DNA of 9,860 nt from Bacteroidales bacterium (GTDB taxonomy: Bacteria; Bacteroidota; Bacteroidia; Bacteroidales; Bacteroidaceae): the NCBI GenBank assembly GCA_004555425.1, contig SFID01000101.1, forward strand, positions 1 to 9,860. The letters run 5' to 3'. The notes under the pieces were generated by a model that saw nothing but the letters and a program-made list of their open reading frames with translations, ran no database searches and was not told the DNA's origin. The position numbers were made by a program, and so were the translations under genes. Position 1 is the first letter of the stretch, and the number at the start of each line of letters is the position of its first letter. Positions 1 to 5,718 of the stretch are shown piece after piece.

Positions 1-50
1 AAAGCATATAGAATTTTCTACTTCCGATGTTTTTCTTCCTTTATATGGGG

Positions 51-94
51 CAAAAAAAGAGGAAAGAACCCCGTGTTTAAGGCTCTTTCCTCTT
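51..94 (-). terminator. Leftward hairpin and U-run at the 5' end of the divergent transcript
   Basis: Bases 57-70 pair with 81-94 to give a 14-bp stem (AAGAGGAAAGA against TCTTTCCTCTT plus three more pairs) around a 10-nt loop. On the minus strand the stem is followed by seven U residues (58-52). One pair (68 with 83) is a G-U wobble in minus-strand RNA but an A-C mismatch in plus-strand RNA, so both stem and tail favour leftward function. The hairpin starts only a few bases after the predicted start of the leftward transcript. That suggests a leader attenuator rather than the end of a gene, because no gene lies to its right on this strand. Confidence 0.7.
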
Positions 95-102
95 CGCTAG
101 AA

Positions 103-134
103 CAAAGATACAACATTTTTCCGCGAAATGCAAA
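103..134 (-). promoter_or_regulatory. Leftward Bacteroidota-type promoter
   Basis: Read on the minus strand, TTTG (134-131) is followed by exactly 20 bases and then TATCTTTG (110-103). This is the Bacteroidota primary-sigma consensus (TTG or TTTG, 19-21 bp, TAnnTTTG). Transcription should start near base 97 and run out of the left edge. The promoter is divergent from the rimP promoter about 330 bp away. Strength and use are inferred from the motif alone. Confidence 0.7.
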
Positions 135-172
135 TCCATTTAACATTTCGCAACAATCTATGAAATGTTAAA
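123..172. repeat. Overlapping inverted repeats built on GAAATG
   Basis: TTTAACATTTC (139-149) and GAAATGTTAAA (162-172) form a perfect 11-bp inverted repeat around 12 bases. The left arm also pairs with an upstream copy: GCGAAATG (123-130) with CATTTCGC (144-151). The core GAAATG therefore occurs three times in alternating orientation at 18-19 bp spacing. The stronger pair lies just upstream of the leftward promoter's -33 element, roughly -42 to -75 from its predicted start, which is a typical place for an activator. A transcription-factor operator is the likeliest reading. I do not recognise the factor. Confidence 0.5.
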
Positions 173-224
173 AGACGAGTTTTGCACACCCTAGGGTCAG
201 CGATGTGTTATATTACGAGGCCGG

Positions 225-369
225 GGTCGCTGCGCGCCTTTAGTTTCAACGGTCGCTACGCTCCCTGGTTTCAACGGCTGCTTTGCAGCCTAGTTTCAAC
301 GGAAGCCTGCGGCTTCCTAGTTTCAGTCGGGGACTGCGTCCCCTAGTTTCAACGCAGCCTTACGGCAGC
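225..369 (+). repeat. Array of six small hairpins with TAGTTTCAAC linkers
   Basis: Six short self-complementary units stand about 25-27 bp apart: 225-238, 251-265, 276-290 (GGCTGC-TTT-GCAGCC), 301-317 (GGAAGCC-TGC-GGCTTCC), 329-343 (GGGGAC-TGC-GTCCCC) and 354-369. The linkers are near-identical: TAGTTTCAAC or TGGTTTCAAC four times and TAGTTTCAGTC once. Most stems are 6-7 bp with a three-base loop. The stem sequences differ from unit to unit yet stay paired, so structure rather than sequence is conserved. The first two units have mismatches or a bulge. The array lies upstream of the rimP promoter, so it is probably not in the rimP mRNA. A related array in the opposite orientation follows rimP. 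I know of no named family that it matches; it is closest in spirit to REP-type palindromes. Confidence 0.8.
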
Positions 370-374
370 AAATT

Positions 375-418
375 TAGGTTCTATACAAGCAAATTTACAA
401 GCAAATTTATAGAACCTA
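375..418. repeat. 11-bp inverted repeat enclosing a 12-bp tandem repeat
   Basis: TAGGTTCTATA (375-385) and TATAGAACCTA (408-418) are perfect inverted arms. Between and slightly overlapping them, TACAAGCAAATT is present twice in tandem (384-395 and 396-407). A third partial copy of the core, AGCAAATTTA, lies just upstream at 367-376. The element sits 25 bp upstream of the rimP -33 motif. That fits a regulator binding site or a small hairpin, but nothing identifies the factor. Confidence 0.55.
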
Positions 419-442
419 GCATAAAAAAACTGGTGGAGAGGC

Positions 443-473
443 TTGGCAGTATCGGGGAAAGTTCGTATCTTTG
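443..473 (+). promoter_or_regulatory. Promoter of the rimP-nusA-infB operon
   Basis: TTG (443-445), a 20-bp spacer and TATCTTTG (466-473) match the Bacteroidota primary-sigma promoter. The predicted start is near base 480, giving a leader of about 130 nt before the rimP ATG. No equally good TAnnTTTG motif was seen in the rimP-nusA, nusA-infB or infB-cvpA gaps, so this promoter may drive the whole block. That extension is inference. Confidence 0.75.
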
Positions 474-484
474 CAGGCGTAAGA

Positions 485-520
485 GTGAGGGGCTTTCGAA
501 AGTTCCTCACTTGTTTTTCT
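485..520 (+). terminator. Leader hairpin with T-rich tail, candidate rimP attenuator
   Basis: Bases 485-495 pair with 500-510 (GTGAGGGGCTT against AAGTTCCTCAC) in an 11-bp stem with a TCGA loop. A T-rich tail follows (TTGTTTTTCTT, 511-521). Two of the pairs are G-U in plus-strand RNA and would be A-C mismatches on the other strand, so the structure favours rightward transcripts. It begins about five bases after the predicted transcription start. The layout is that of an intrinsic terminator acting as an attenuator. A 5' stabilising hairpin is the alternative. Confidence 0.6.
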
Positions 521-609
521 TGGGGCGAGTTTGCCGATAGCAATTGGGCTCTCCCGACTACGAATGGCCGATGGCAACGACCTTGCCACGGCAACCGAAA
601 TACAGACGC

Positions 610-1077
610 ATGATAGACAAAAACCTAATTACGACCTGGGTCAACCAGTGGCTTGAAGGAAAAGACTATTTCCTGACCGATGTCAACGTGAGTACGGACA
701 ACCGAATCGTGGTGGAGATTGACCACGAAGAGGGCGTGTGGATTGAAGACTGCGTGGAGTTGAGCCGCTTCATCGAGTCGAACCTCAACCGCGATGAAGA
801 GGACTTTGAATTGGAAGTGGGCAGTGCTGGCATCGGACAGCCCTTCAAGGTGCTCCGCCAGTACGAAATCCACGTGGGCGAACAGGTAGAAACACTGACC
901 ACAGACGGACAGAAGTTCACGGGCACACTCAAAGAGGTGACACCCGAGGAATTTACCATCACCACACAGGTGAAGGTGAAGGAGGAAGGCGCCAAGCGAC
1001 CCAAATGGGTGGACATGGACAAAACCTTCGCCTACAACCAGGTGAAGTGGACCAAATACCTCATCGACTTCAAATAG
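610..1077 (+). CDS. rimP: Ribosome maturation factor RimP
   Basis: RimP binds the free 30S subunit and assists its late assembly in the cytoplasm. The 155-residue product has the family's usual size: an N-terminal alpha/beta domain (about 1-85, with the segment DCVELSRFIE and the signature ELEVGSAGIGQPFKVLRQY) and a C-terminal SH3-like barrel ending in TKYLIDFK, as in Bacteroides RimP. I chose ATG 610 because MIDKN is where Bacteroidales RimP proteins begin. The frame stays open upstream to ATG 571 and TTG 544, but the added residues look unlike the family. No Shine-Dalgarno site is present, as expected for this phylum. It is first in the rimP-nusA-infB operon, downstream of a hairpin leader, and followed by 334 bp of repeat-rich spacer. 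Confidence 0.95.
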   Translation: MIDKNLITTWVNQWLEGKDYFLTDVNVSTDNRIVVEIDHEEGVWIEDCVELSRFIESNLNRDEEDFELEVGSAGIGQPFKVLRQYEIHVGEQVETLTTDGQKFTGTLKEVTPEEFTITTQVKVKEEGAKRPKWVDMDKTFAYNQVKWTKYLIDFK

Positions 1078-1096
1078 GAAGTATCTCCCAAACCCT

Positions 1097-1123
1097 AGGG
1101 ACGGCACGCTGGTGACCGTCCCT
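1097..1123 (+). terminator. Hairpin after rimP without a clear U-run
   Basis: AGGGACGGCAC (1097-1107) pairs with GTG (1112-1114) and CCGTCCCT (1116-1123), with one bulged A at 1115 and a GCTG loop. Only three T residues follow. It could be a weak or factor-dependent terminator, or an mRNA-processing or 3'-end-protecting structure between rimP and nusA. Since nusA has no obvious promoter of its own, complete termination here seems unlikely. Confidence 0.4.
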
Positions 1124-1144
1124 TTGGCGAAATTTATGAGAATT

Positions 1145-1192
1145 AGGAATGAGGAATGAGGAATGAGGAATGAGAAATGAGAAATGAGAAAG
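1145..1192. repeat. Heptamer tandem repeat AGGAATG/AGAAATG
   Basis: Four perfect copies of AGGAATG (1145-1172) are followed by two of AGAAATG (1173-1186) and a partial unit (1187-1192). The plus strand is almost entirely purine plus T. Seven-base units with no flanking gene look like slippage-prone microsatellite DNA, so copy number may vary between strains. Confidence 0.9.
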
Positions 1193-1199
1193 TTGTTCT

Positions 1200-1236
1200 C
1201 CTCTAAAATCCTCTACAATCCTCTACAATCCTCTAA
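1200..1236. repeat. Decamer tandem repeat CCTCTACAAT
   Basis: One CCTCTAAAAT (1200-1209) is followed by two CCTCTACAAT units (1210-1229) and a partial CCTCTAA (1230-1236). The CCTC cores are complementary to the GAGG cores of the purine-rich heptamer repeat about 10 bp upstream, so the two could fold on each other in RNA or single-stranded DNA. Confidence 0.85.
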
Positions 1237-1265
1237 CCAGTGCCAGGCCCAATTCTATCGAGCCA

Positions 1266-1380
1266 GCAGCCAAAGGCTGCGTTGAAACAGGAAGCCCGAA
1301 GGGATTCCCTGAAACTAGGGGACGCAGTCCCCGACTGAAACTAGAAGCTGAAAGCTTCAAACTAAGGAAGCGAAGCGACC
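1266..1380 (-). repeat. Inverse-orientation array of five small hairpins
   Basis: Hairpins occupy 1266-1280 (GCAGCC-AAA-GGCTGC), 1290-1308, 1318-1332 (GGGGAC-GCA-GTCCCC), 1344-1358 (GAAGCT-GAA-AGCTTC) and 1366-1380. The linkers GTTGAAACA, CTGAAACTA, GACTGAAACTA and AAACTAA are reverse complements of the TAGTTTCA linker seen before rimP. Read on the minus strand, the array starts with a GGTCGC unit, contains the GGGGAC unit and ends with a GCAGCC unit, in the same order as the upstream array. Bases 1310-1344 are an exact 35-nt reverse complement of 317-351. This array should be transcribed in the rimP-nusA mRNA. Its last hairpin is followed by T6 at 1385-1390, which gives a weak terminator-like look 30 bp before nusA. 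Confidence 0.8.
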
Positions 1381-1411
1381 GACATTTTTTGAAAAAAAAT
1401 AATCAAACAAT

Positions 1412-2689
1412 ATGGCAAAGAAAAAGACAGAAACCATTAGTCTTATTGACACCTTCTCCGAATTTAAGGAGACCAAAAACATTGACCGCACCACTATGGT
1501 CGGCGTGCTCGAAGAAAGCTTTCGCAGCGTGATTGCCAAAATCTTTGGCTCCGACGAGAACTTCGACGTCATTGTCAACCCCGACAAGGGCGACTTTGAA
1601 ATCTACCGCAACCGCGAAGTAGTGGCCGACGACGAGCTGGAGGACGAAAACAGCCAGATTGCCCTCTCCGCCGCACAGCAGATTGACCCCGACTATGAAG
1701 TGGGCGAAGAGGTGAGCGAAGAAATCAACTTCGCCAAGTTTGGACGCCGCGCCATCCTGACCCTCCGCCAAACACTGGCCAGCAAAATCCTGGAACTCGA
1801 GCACGACGCCCTCTACAACAAATATAAAGACCGCGTCGGCCAAATCATCGCCGCCGAGGTTTACCAGACCTGGAAGAGCGAAACCCTTCTGGTGGACGAC
1901 GAAAACAACGAACTCCTCCTGCCCAAGTCGCAGCAGATTCCCCGCGACTTCTTCCACAAGGGCGACACCATCCGTGCCGTCATTGACCGCGTGGACAACA
2001 CGAACGGCAATCCCAAAATTTACCTCAGCCGTACGTCACCCGAATTCCTGCGCCGCCTTCTGGAAGCCGAAATTCCCGAAATTACCGACGGCCTCATTCA
2101 GGTGCGCCGCATCGCACGCATCCCCGGCGAACGCGCCAAGATTGCCGTGGAGAGTTACGATGACCGCATTGACCCCGTAGGCGCCTGCGTGGGCGTGAAG
2201 GGCGCGCGTATTCATGGCATCGTGCGCGAACTGAACAACGAAAACATTGACGTTATCAACTTCACCAACAACCAGCAACTCCTCATCCAGCGCGCACTGA
2301 GCCCCGCCGAAGTGAGCAGCATTCATCTGGACGAAGAAAACCGCAAGGCCGACGTCTACCTGCGCCCCGAAGAGGTATCGCTGGCAATCGGCAAAGGCGG
2401 TATGAACATCAAACTGGCCTCAATGCTGACGGAATACACCATCGACGTGTACCGCGACGTGCCAGGCGAAGCCCAGGAAGAGGATGACATCTACCTGGAT
2501 GAGTTTGCCGACGAAATCGACCAGTGGGTCATTGACGCCATCAAGGGCATCGGACTCGAAACCGCCAAAGACGTGCTCAACGCACCCCGAGAGATGCTCA
2601 TCGAAAAGGCTGACCTCGAAGAAGATACTGTGGATGACGTGCTGCAAGTGCTCCGCTCAGAATTTGAAGAAGAGGAGGGCCAGGCATAA
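1412..2689 (+). CDS. nusA: Transcription termination/antitermination factor NusA
   Basis: NusA binds RNA polymerase and nascent RNA, and modulates pausing, hairpin-dependent termination and antitermination. The 425-residue product has the full layout: polymerase-binding N-terminal domain (about 1-130), S1 domain (about 139-205), KH1 (about 215-285, with GVKG at 261-264) and KH2 (about 295-350, with GKGG at 327-330). A single helix-hairpin-helix-like C-terminal segment (about 372-410, with AIKGIGLETAKDVL) is followed by an acidic tail. The E. coli form has two acidic repeats; one is in line with shorter non-proteobacterial NusA. The ATG has an A-rich leader (AAAAAAAATAATCAAACAAT) and no Shine-Dalgarno site. 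It is the middle gene of the operon, and because NusA acts at hairpins it may feed back on the hairpin leader of rimP (inference). Confidence 0.98.
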   Translation: MAKKKTETISLIDTFSEFKETKNIDRTTMVGVLEESFRSVIAKIFGSDENFDVIVNPDKGDFEIYRNREVVADDELEDENSQIALSAAQQIDPDYEVGEEVSEEINFAKFGRRAILTLRQTLASKILELEHDALYNKYKDRVGQIIAAEVYQTWKSETLLVDDENNELLLPKSQQIPRDFFHKGDTIRAVIDRVDNTNGNPKIYLSRTSPEFLRRLLEAEIPEITDGLIQVRRIARIPGERAKIAVESYDDRIDPVGACVGVKGARIHGIVRELNNENIDVINFTNNQQLLIQRALSPAEVSSIHLDEENRKADVYLRPEEVSLAIGKGGMNIKLASMLTEYTIDVYRDVPGEAQEEDDIYLDEFADEIDQWVIDAIKGIGLETAKDVLNAPREMLIEKADLEEDTVDDVLQVLRSEFEEEEGQA

Positions 2690-2731
2690 TCCTTCCCCGC
2701 CCTGCGGCTTCCAGCACTTTCAAATCAACTA

Positions 2732-2749
2732 GGTAGGCTCCCCCCTACC
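2732..2749. repeat. Small hairpin in the nusA-infB gap
   Basis: GGTAGG (2732-2737) and CCTACC (2744-2749) form a 6-bp stem with a CTCCCC loop, 30 bp before infB. There is no U-run, so it is not a convincing terminator. It may be a processing or pausing site, or chance in a C-rich gap. Confidence 0.35.
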
Positions 2750-2779
2750 CGATTCATCCACTTCCGAAAAATAAAAAGA

Positions 2780-5650
2780 ATGAGTATCAGACTAAATAAA
2801 GTTATCAAGGAATTCAACGTCGGCCTGCAGACCGTGGTAGATTTCTTGGCCAAAAAAGGCCATAAGGTGAACGCTTCGCCCAGCGAAAAGATTGACGACG
2901 CACAGTACGAACTGCTTCGCAAGGAGTTTGGCAGCGACAAAGACCTGAAGAACGAAGCCGAAAAACTCTTCCAAGACCGACAAAAGGAGAAGGAAAAAGA
3001 AAAGGCGCAGAAAAAAGCAGCCGCTGCTGCCGAAATGATTGAAACCACTGTGCCCGAAGAACTGCGACCCAAAGTCGTGGTCAAAGGAACTGTGGACCTC
3101 AATCCCAAACCCGCGCCCGCTCCTGCGCCTGCGCCTGCTCCTGCAGAACAGGAAGAACCAGTTTCTGCTCCTGCTACGCCCGAGCCTACACCCGCTCCCG
3201 AGCCTGAACCTGCGCCAGAACCAGCACCCGCTCCTGCTCCTGAGGCTGAAACGGTTGCCACTGGCGAGTCTAAGGCTGAATCCGATGCCGCGCCCGCTCC
3301 CGCCAAGCCCGCTGAAGGCAAGAAGCACAAGGAAAAACCCTCCGTAGAAGAGCGCGCCAAGGCTATTGGCGAAGAACAGGACGGCGTATTCAAACTCCAC
3401 ACAAAGGTGGAGGTGACTGGCCCGAAGGTGCTCGGCACCATCGACCTCTCCTCGCTCAACCAAAATACACGCCCCAAAAAGAAAACCAAAGAGGAGCGCC
3501 GCAAAGAACGCGAAGAGAAAAACCGTCAGGCCGCCGGCACCAACGGACAAAACGGCGAGAAACGCAAACGCAACCGCATCGGCAAGGAAAAAGTTGATGT
3601 AAACGCTGCTGCCAACCAGCCCCAAGGCGGCAACGGACGCCGCGGCAATAACCAAGGCGGCAACGCACAAGGTGGCAACGCACAAGGCGGTAGCAAGCGA
3701 CAAAAGGAACGCAACCGCAAAGCACAAGCCGCCATCAAACCCGAAGTAAGCGACGAAGACGTAGCAAAGCAGGTAAAGGAAACACTGGCACGCCTGACAA
3801 GCAAGACAAAGGCTTCGAAGGGCGCCAAGTACCGCAAGGAAAAACGCGAACAGGCACGTGCACAACAGGAAGAGCAAATGCTAGAAGCCAAAGCCGACAG
3901 CAAAGTGCTTAAACTGACAGAATTTGTGACGGCCAACGAACTCGCCACCATGATGGACGTACCCGTGACGAAGGTTATCGGCACGTGCATGAGCATTGGC
4001 ATTATGGTAAGTATCAACCAGCGCATGGATGCTGAAACTATCGACCTCGTGGCCGAAGAATTCGGATTCAAAACCGAATTCGTCAGTGCCGACGTGCAGG
4101 ATGCCATTGCCGTGGAAGAGGATAACGAAGAAGATCTCGAGCCCCGCGCTCCAATCGTCACCGTCATGGGACACGTGGACCACGGTAAGACATCGCTCCT
4201 CGACTATATCCGCAAGGCCAACGTAATTGCCGGCGAGGCAGGTGGCATCACCCAACACATCGGTGCCTACAACGTCACCCTTGAAAACGGACGCCACATC
4301 ACCTTCCTCGACACCCCAGGCCACGAAGCATTTACAGCCATGCGTGCCCGCGGTGCACAGGTGACGGACATCGCCATCATTATCATCGCTGCCGATGACG
4401 ACATCATGCCGCAAACGAAAGAGGCCATCAACCACGCTGTGGCTGCCAACGTGCCCATCGTCTTTGCCATCAATAAAATTGATAAGCCACACGCCAACCC
4501 CGATAAGATTAAGGAGTCGCTGGCTGCCATGAATTTCCTCGTCGAAGAATGGGGCGGTAAATACCAAAGCCACGACATCTCGGCCAAAAAGGGCATCGGC
4601 GTGAACGACCTGCTCGACAAAGTGCTGCTCGAAGCCGATATGCTCGAACTGAAAGCCAACCCCAACCGCCGCGCTGTGGGTACGGTCATCGAAAGTTCGC
4701 TGGACAAGGGCCGAGGCTACGTGGCCACAGTCCTCGTCAGCAATGGTACGCTCCGCCAAGGCGATGTCGTACTGGCAGGAACGAACTTCGGCAAAGTGAA
4801 AGCCCTCTTCAACGAGCGCAATCAGCGCGTGCAGGAGGTAGGACCTTCGCAGGCCGCCACGCTGCTTGGTTTCAACGGCGCACCCCAGGCTGGTGACCAA
4901 TTCCACGTGATGGAGACCGAACAGGAAGCCCGAGAAATCGCCAACAAACGCGAACAACTCCAACGCGAGCAAGACTTGCGCACCCACAAGATGCTCACGC
5001 TCGACGAAGTGGGCCGCCGCATCAAACTGGGTTCGTTCAAGGAACTCAACATTATCGTCAAGGGCGACGTGGATGGCTCTGTCGAAGCCCTCTCCGATTC
5101 GTTCATCAAACTCTCTACCGAAACCATCGCCGTCAATGTGATTCACAAAGGCGTAGGTCAGATATCGGAGAACGATGTGACGCTGGCCGCCGCTTCGCAA
5201 GCCGTTATCGTTGGCTTCCAGGTGCGTCCTAGCCAGATGGCTCGCAAACTTGCCGAGAAGGAAGGCGTAGAAATCCGCCAGTACTCCGTCATCTACGATG
5301 CTATCGAAGAAGTGAAGGAGGCCATGGAAGGTATGCTCGAGCCCGTACTCAAGGAAGAGCTCACCGCAACCATTGAGGTGCGCCAAGTATACCACATTTC
5401 GAAAGTCGGCTTTGTGGCTGGTGCTTACGTGATGGACGGAAAGGTGAAGCGTTCGGATAAAGCACGCCTCATCCGCGACGGTATTGTTATCTTCACTGGC
5501 GAAATCAACGCGCTGAAACGCTTCAAAGACGATGTGAAAGAAGTCACCACGAACTTCGAGTGCGGTATCAGCCTGACCAACTGCAACGATATCAAGGAGG
5601 GCGACATTATCGAAACCTTCCAAGAAATCGAAGTGAAGCAGAAACTCTAA
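2780..5650 (+). CDS. infB: Translation initiation factor IF-2
   Basis: IF-2 is the GTPase that places fMet-tRNA on the 30S subunit and promotes 50S joining. The 956-residue product starts with an IF2_N-type helical domain (about 1-55). A Pro/Ala/Glu-rich tract (about 108-180), a basic stretch and a Gly/Asn/Gln-rich tract (about 279-302, AQGGN repeats) follow, then a second IF2_N domain (about 375-430). The G domain carries G1 GHVDHGKT (464-471), G3 DTPGH (511-515), G4 NKID (565-568) and G5 SAKK (601-604). Beta-barrel domain II and the domain III region follow, and the C-terminal fMet-tRNA-binding barrel covers about 862-956. All catalytic motifs are intact. Length and the low-complexity N-terminal half are usual for Bacteroidota IF-2. 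The ATG follows an A-rich leader (GAAAAATAAAAAGA). It lies 90 bp after nusA and ends before a strong hairpin. Confidence 0.99.
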   Translation: MSIRLNKVIKEFNVGLQTVVDFLAKKGHKVNASPSEKIDDAQYELLRKEFGSDKDLKNEAEKLFQDRQKEKEKEKAQKKAAAAAEMIETTVPEELRPKVVVKGTVDLNPKPAPAPAPAPAPAEQEEPVSAPATPEPTPAPEPEPAPEPAPAPAPEAETVATGESKAESDAAPAPAKPAEGKKHKEKPSVEERAKAIGEEQDGVFKLHTKVEVTGPKVLGTIDLSSLNQNTRPKKKTKEERRKEREEKNRQAAGTNGQNGEKRKRNRIGKEKVDVNAAANQPQGGNGRRGNNQGGNAQGGNAQGGSKRQKERNRKAQAAIKPEVSDEDVAKQVKETLARLTSKTKASKGAKYRKEKREQARAQQEEQMLEAKADSKVLKLTEFVTANELATMMDVPVTKVIGTCMSIGIMVSINQRMDAETIDLVAEEFGFKTEFVSADVQDAIAVEEDNEEDLEPRAPIVTVMGHVDHGKTSLLDYIRKANVIAGEAGGITQHIGAYNVTLENGRHITFLDTPGHEAFTAMRARGAQVTDIAIIIIAADDDIMPQTKEAINHAVAANVPIVFAINKIDKPHANPDKIKESLAAMNFLVEEWGGKYQSHDISAKKGIGVNDLLDKVLLEADMLELKANPNRRAVGTVIESSLDKGRGYVATVLVSNGTLRQGDVVLAGTNFGKVKALFNERNQRVQEVGPSQAATLLGFNGAPQAGDQFHVMETEQEAREIANKREQLQREQDLRTHKMLTLDEVGRRIKLGSFKELNIIVKGDVDGSVEALSDSFIKLSTETIAVNVIHKGVGQISENDVTLAAASQAVIVGFQVRPSQMARKLAEKEGVEIRQYSVIYDAIEEVKEAMEGMLEPVLKEELTATIEVRQVYHISKVGFVAGAYVMDGKVKRSDKARLIRDGIVIFTGEINALKRFKDDVKEVTTNFECGISLTNCNDIKEGDIIETFQEIEVKQKL

Positions 5651-5675
5651 GCTCCCACAAGGGCTTCACCTAATA

Positions 5676-5705
5676 GGGGGCGTGAGTAACTAGAACCACG
5701 CCCCC
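5676..5705. terminator. Strong hairpin after infB
   Basis: GGGGGCGTG (5676-5684) and CACGCCCCC (5697-5705) form a perfect 9-bp, GC-rich stem with a 12-nt loop, 25 bp after the infB stop. The following bases are A/T-rich (ATATATCTATAATAGG) but lack a U-run. It probably marks the 3' end of, or a partial termination point in, the rimP-nusA-infB transcript. Since no promoter motif was found before cvpA, read-through is plausible. Confidence 0.5.
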
Positions 5706-5718
5706 ATATATCTATAAT

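Larger units (their letters stand above)
1..609. other. Gene-free divergent control region upstream of rimP
   Basis: No credible coding sequence was found here on either strand. The short frames that cross it run through hairpin repeats or lie antisense. The region holds a leftward promoter with an immediate terminator-like hairpin, a perfect 11-bp inverted repeat, a six-hairpin array, a second inverted repeat enclosing a 12-bp tandem repeat, and the rimP promoter with its hairpin leader. Each is listed separately. The leftward transcript probably serves a gene beyond the left edge. An ATG on the minus strand at 7-5 could be its start, but only two further codons are visible, so I do not call a gene. 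Confidence 0.8.
1078..1411. other. Repeat-filled rimP-nusA spacer
   Basis: This 334-bp gap has no credible gene on either strand. From left to right it holds a hairpin just after rimP, a purine-rich heptamer repeat, a pyrimidine-rich decamer repeat, a five-hairpin array in inverse orientation to the one upstream of rimP, and a short T6-A8 tract before nusA. The spacer is long for an operon whose other gaps are 90 and 135 bp. The repeats may therefore have expanded or inserted here, or may control how much RNA continues into nusA. Confidence 0.8.

Noticed and set aside
188..197. Palindrome ACCCTAGGGT, with CCCTAGGG again at 1093-1100, as possible element boundaries
   Set aside because: The two sites are not placed symmetrically with respect to the inverted arrays, so they do not mark ends of one element.
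225..369. CRISPR array
   Set aside because: The repeat is only about 10-12 bp and the intervals 13-17 bp, far below CRISPR dimensions. Every interval is self-complementary, and no cas gene is near.
283..540. 85-codon plus-strand reading frame across the hairpin array and rimP promoter
   Set aside because: Its sequence is a translation of repeats and promoter elements with no protein-like features, and it crosses the predicted transcription start.
349..594. 81-codon minus-strand frame that could have supplied a gene for the leftward terminator
   Set aside because: It overlaps repeats, the rimP promoter and the leader hairpin in antisense, has no recognisable family and no promoter. The terminator is better explained as a leader of the divergent transcript.
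564..656. 30-codon upstream frame overlapping the rimP start, a possible leader peptide
   Set aside because: It has an ATG and ends just inside rimP, but its composition is unremarkable and nothing shows translation. Comparative data would be needed.
4868..4880. GGTTTCAACGG inside infB, resembling the array linker (a similar match lies near 6300 in cvpA)
   Set aside because: It encodes an ordinary Gly-Phe-Asn-Gly in frame, lacks an adjacent hairpin, and is short enough to be chance.
3881..5623. 580-codon open frame antisense to infB
   Set aside because: Long antisense frames are expected opposite high-GC, biased-codon genes. It has no recognisable domain and infB is certain. The same applies to antisense frames over sufB (6870-7853) and ricT (8054-9028).
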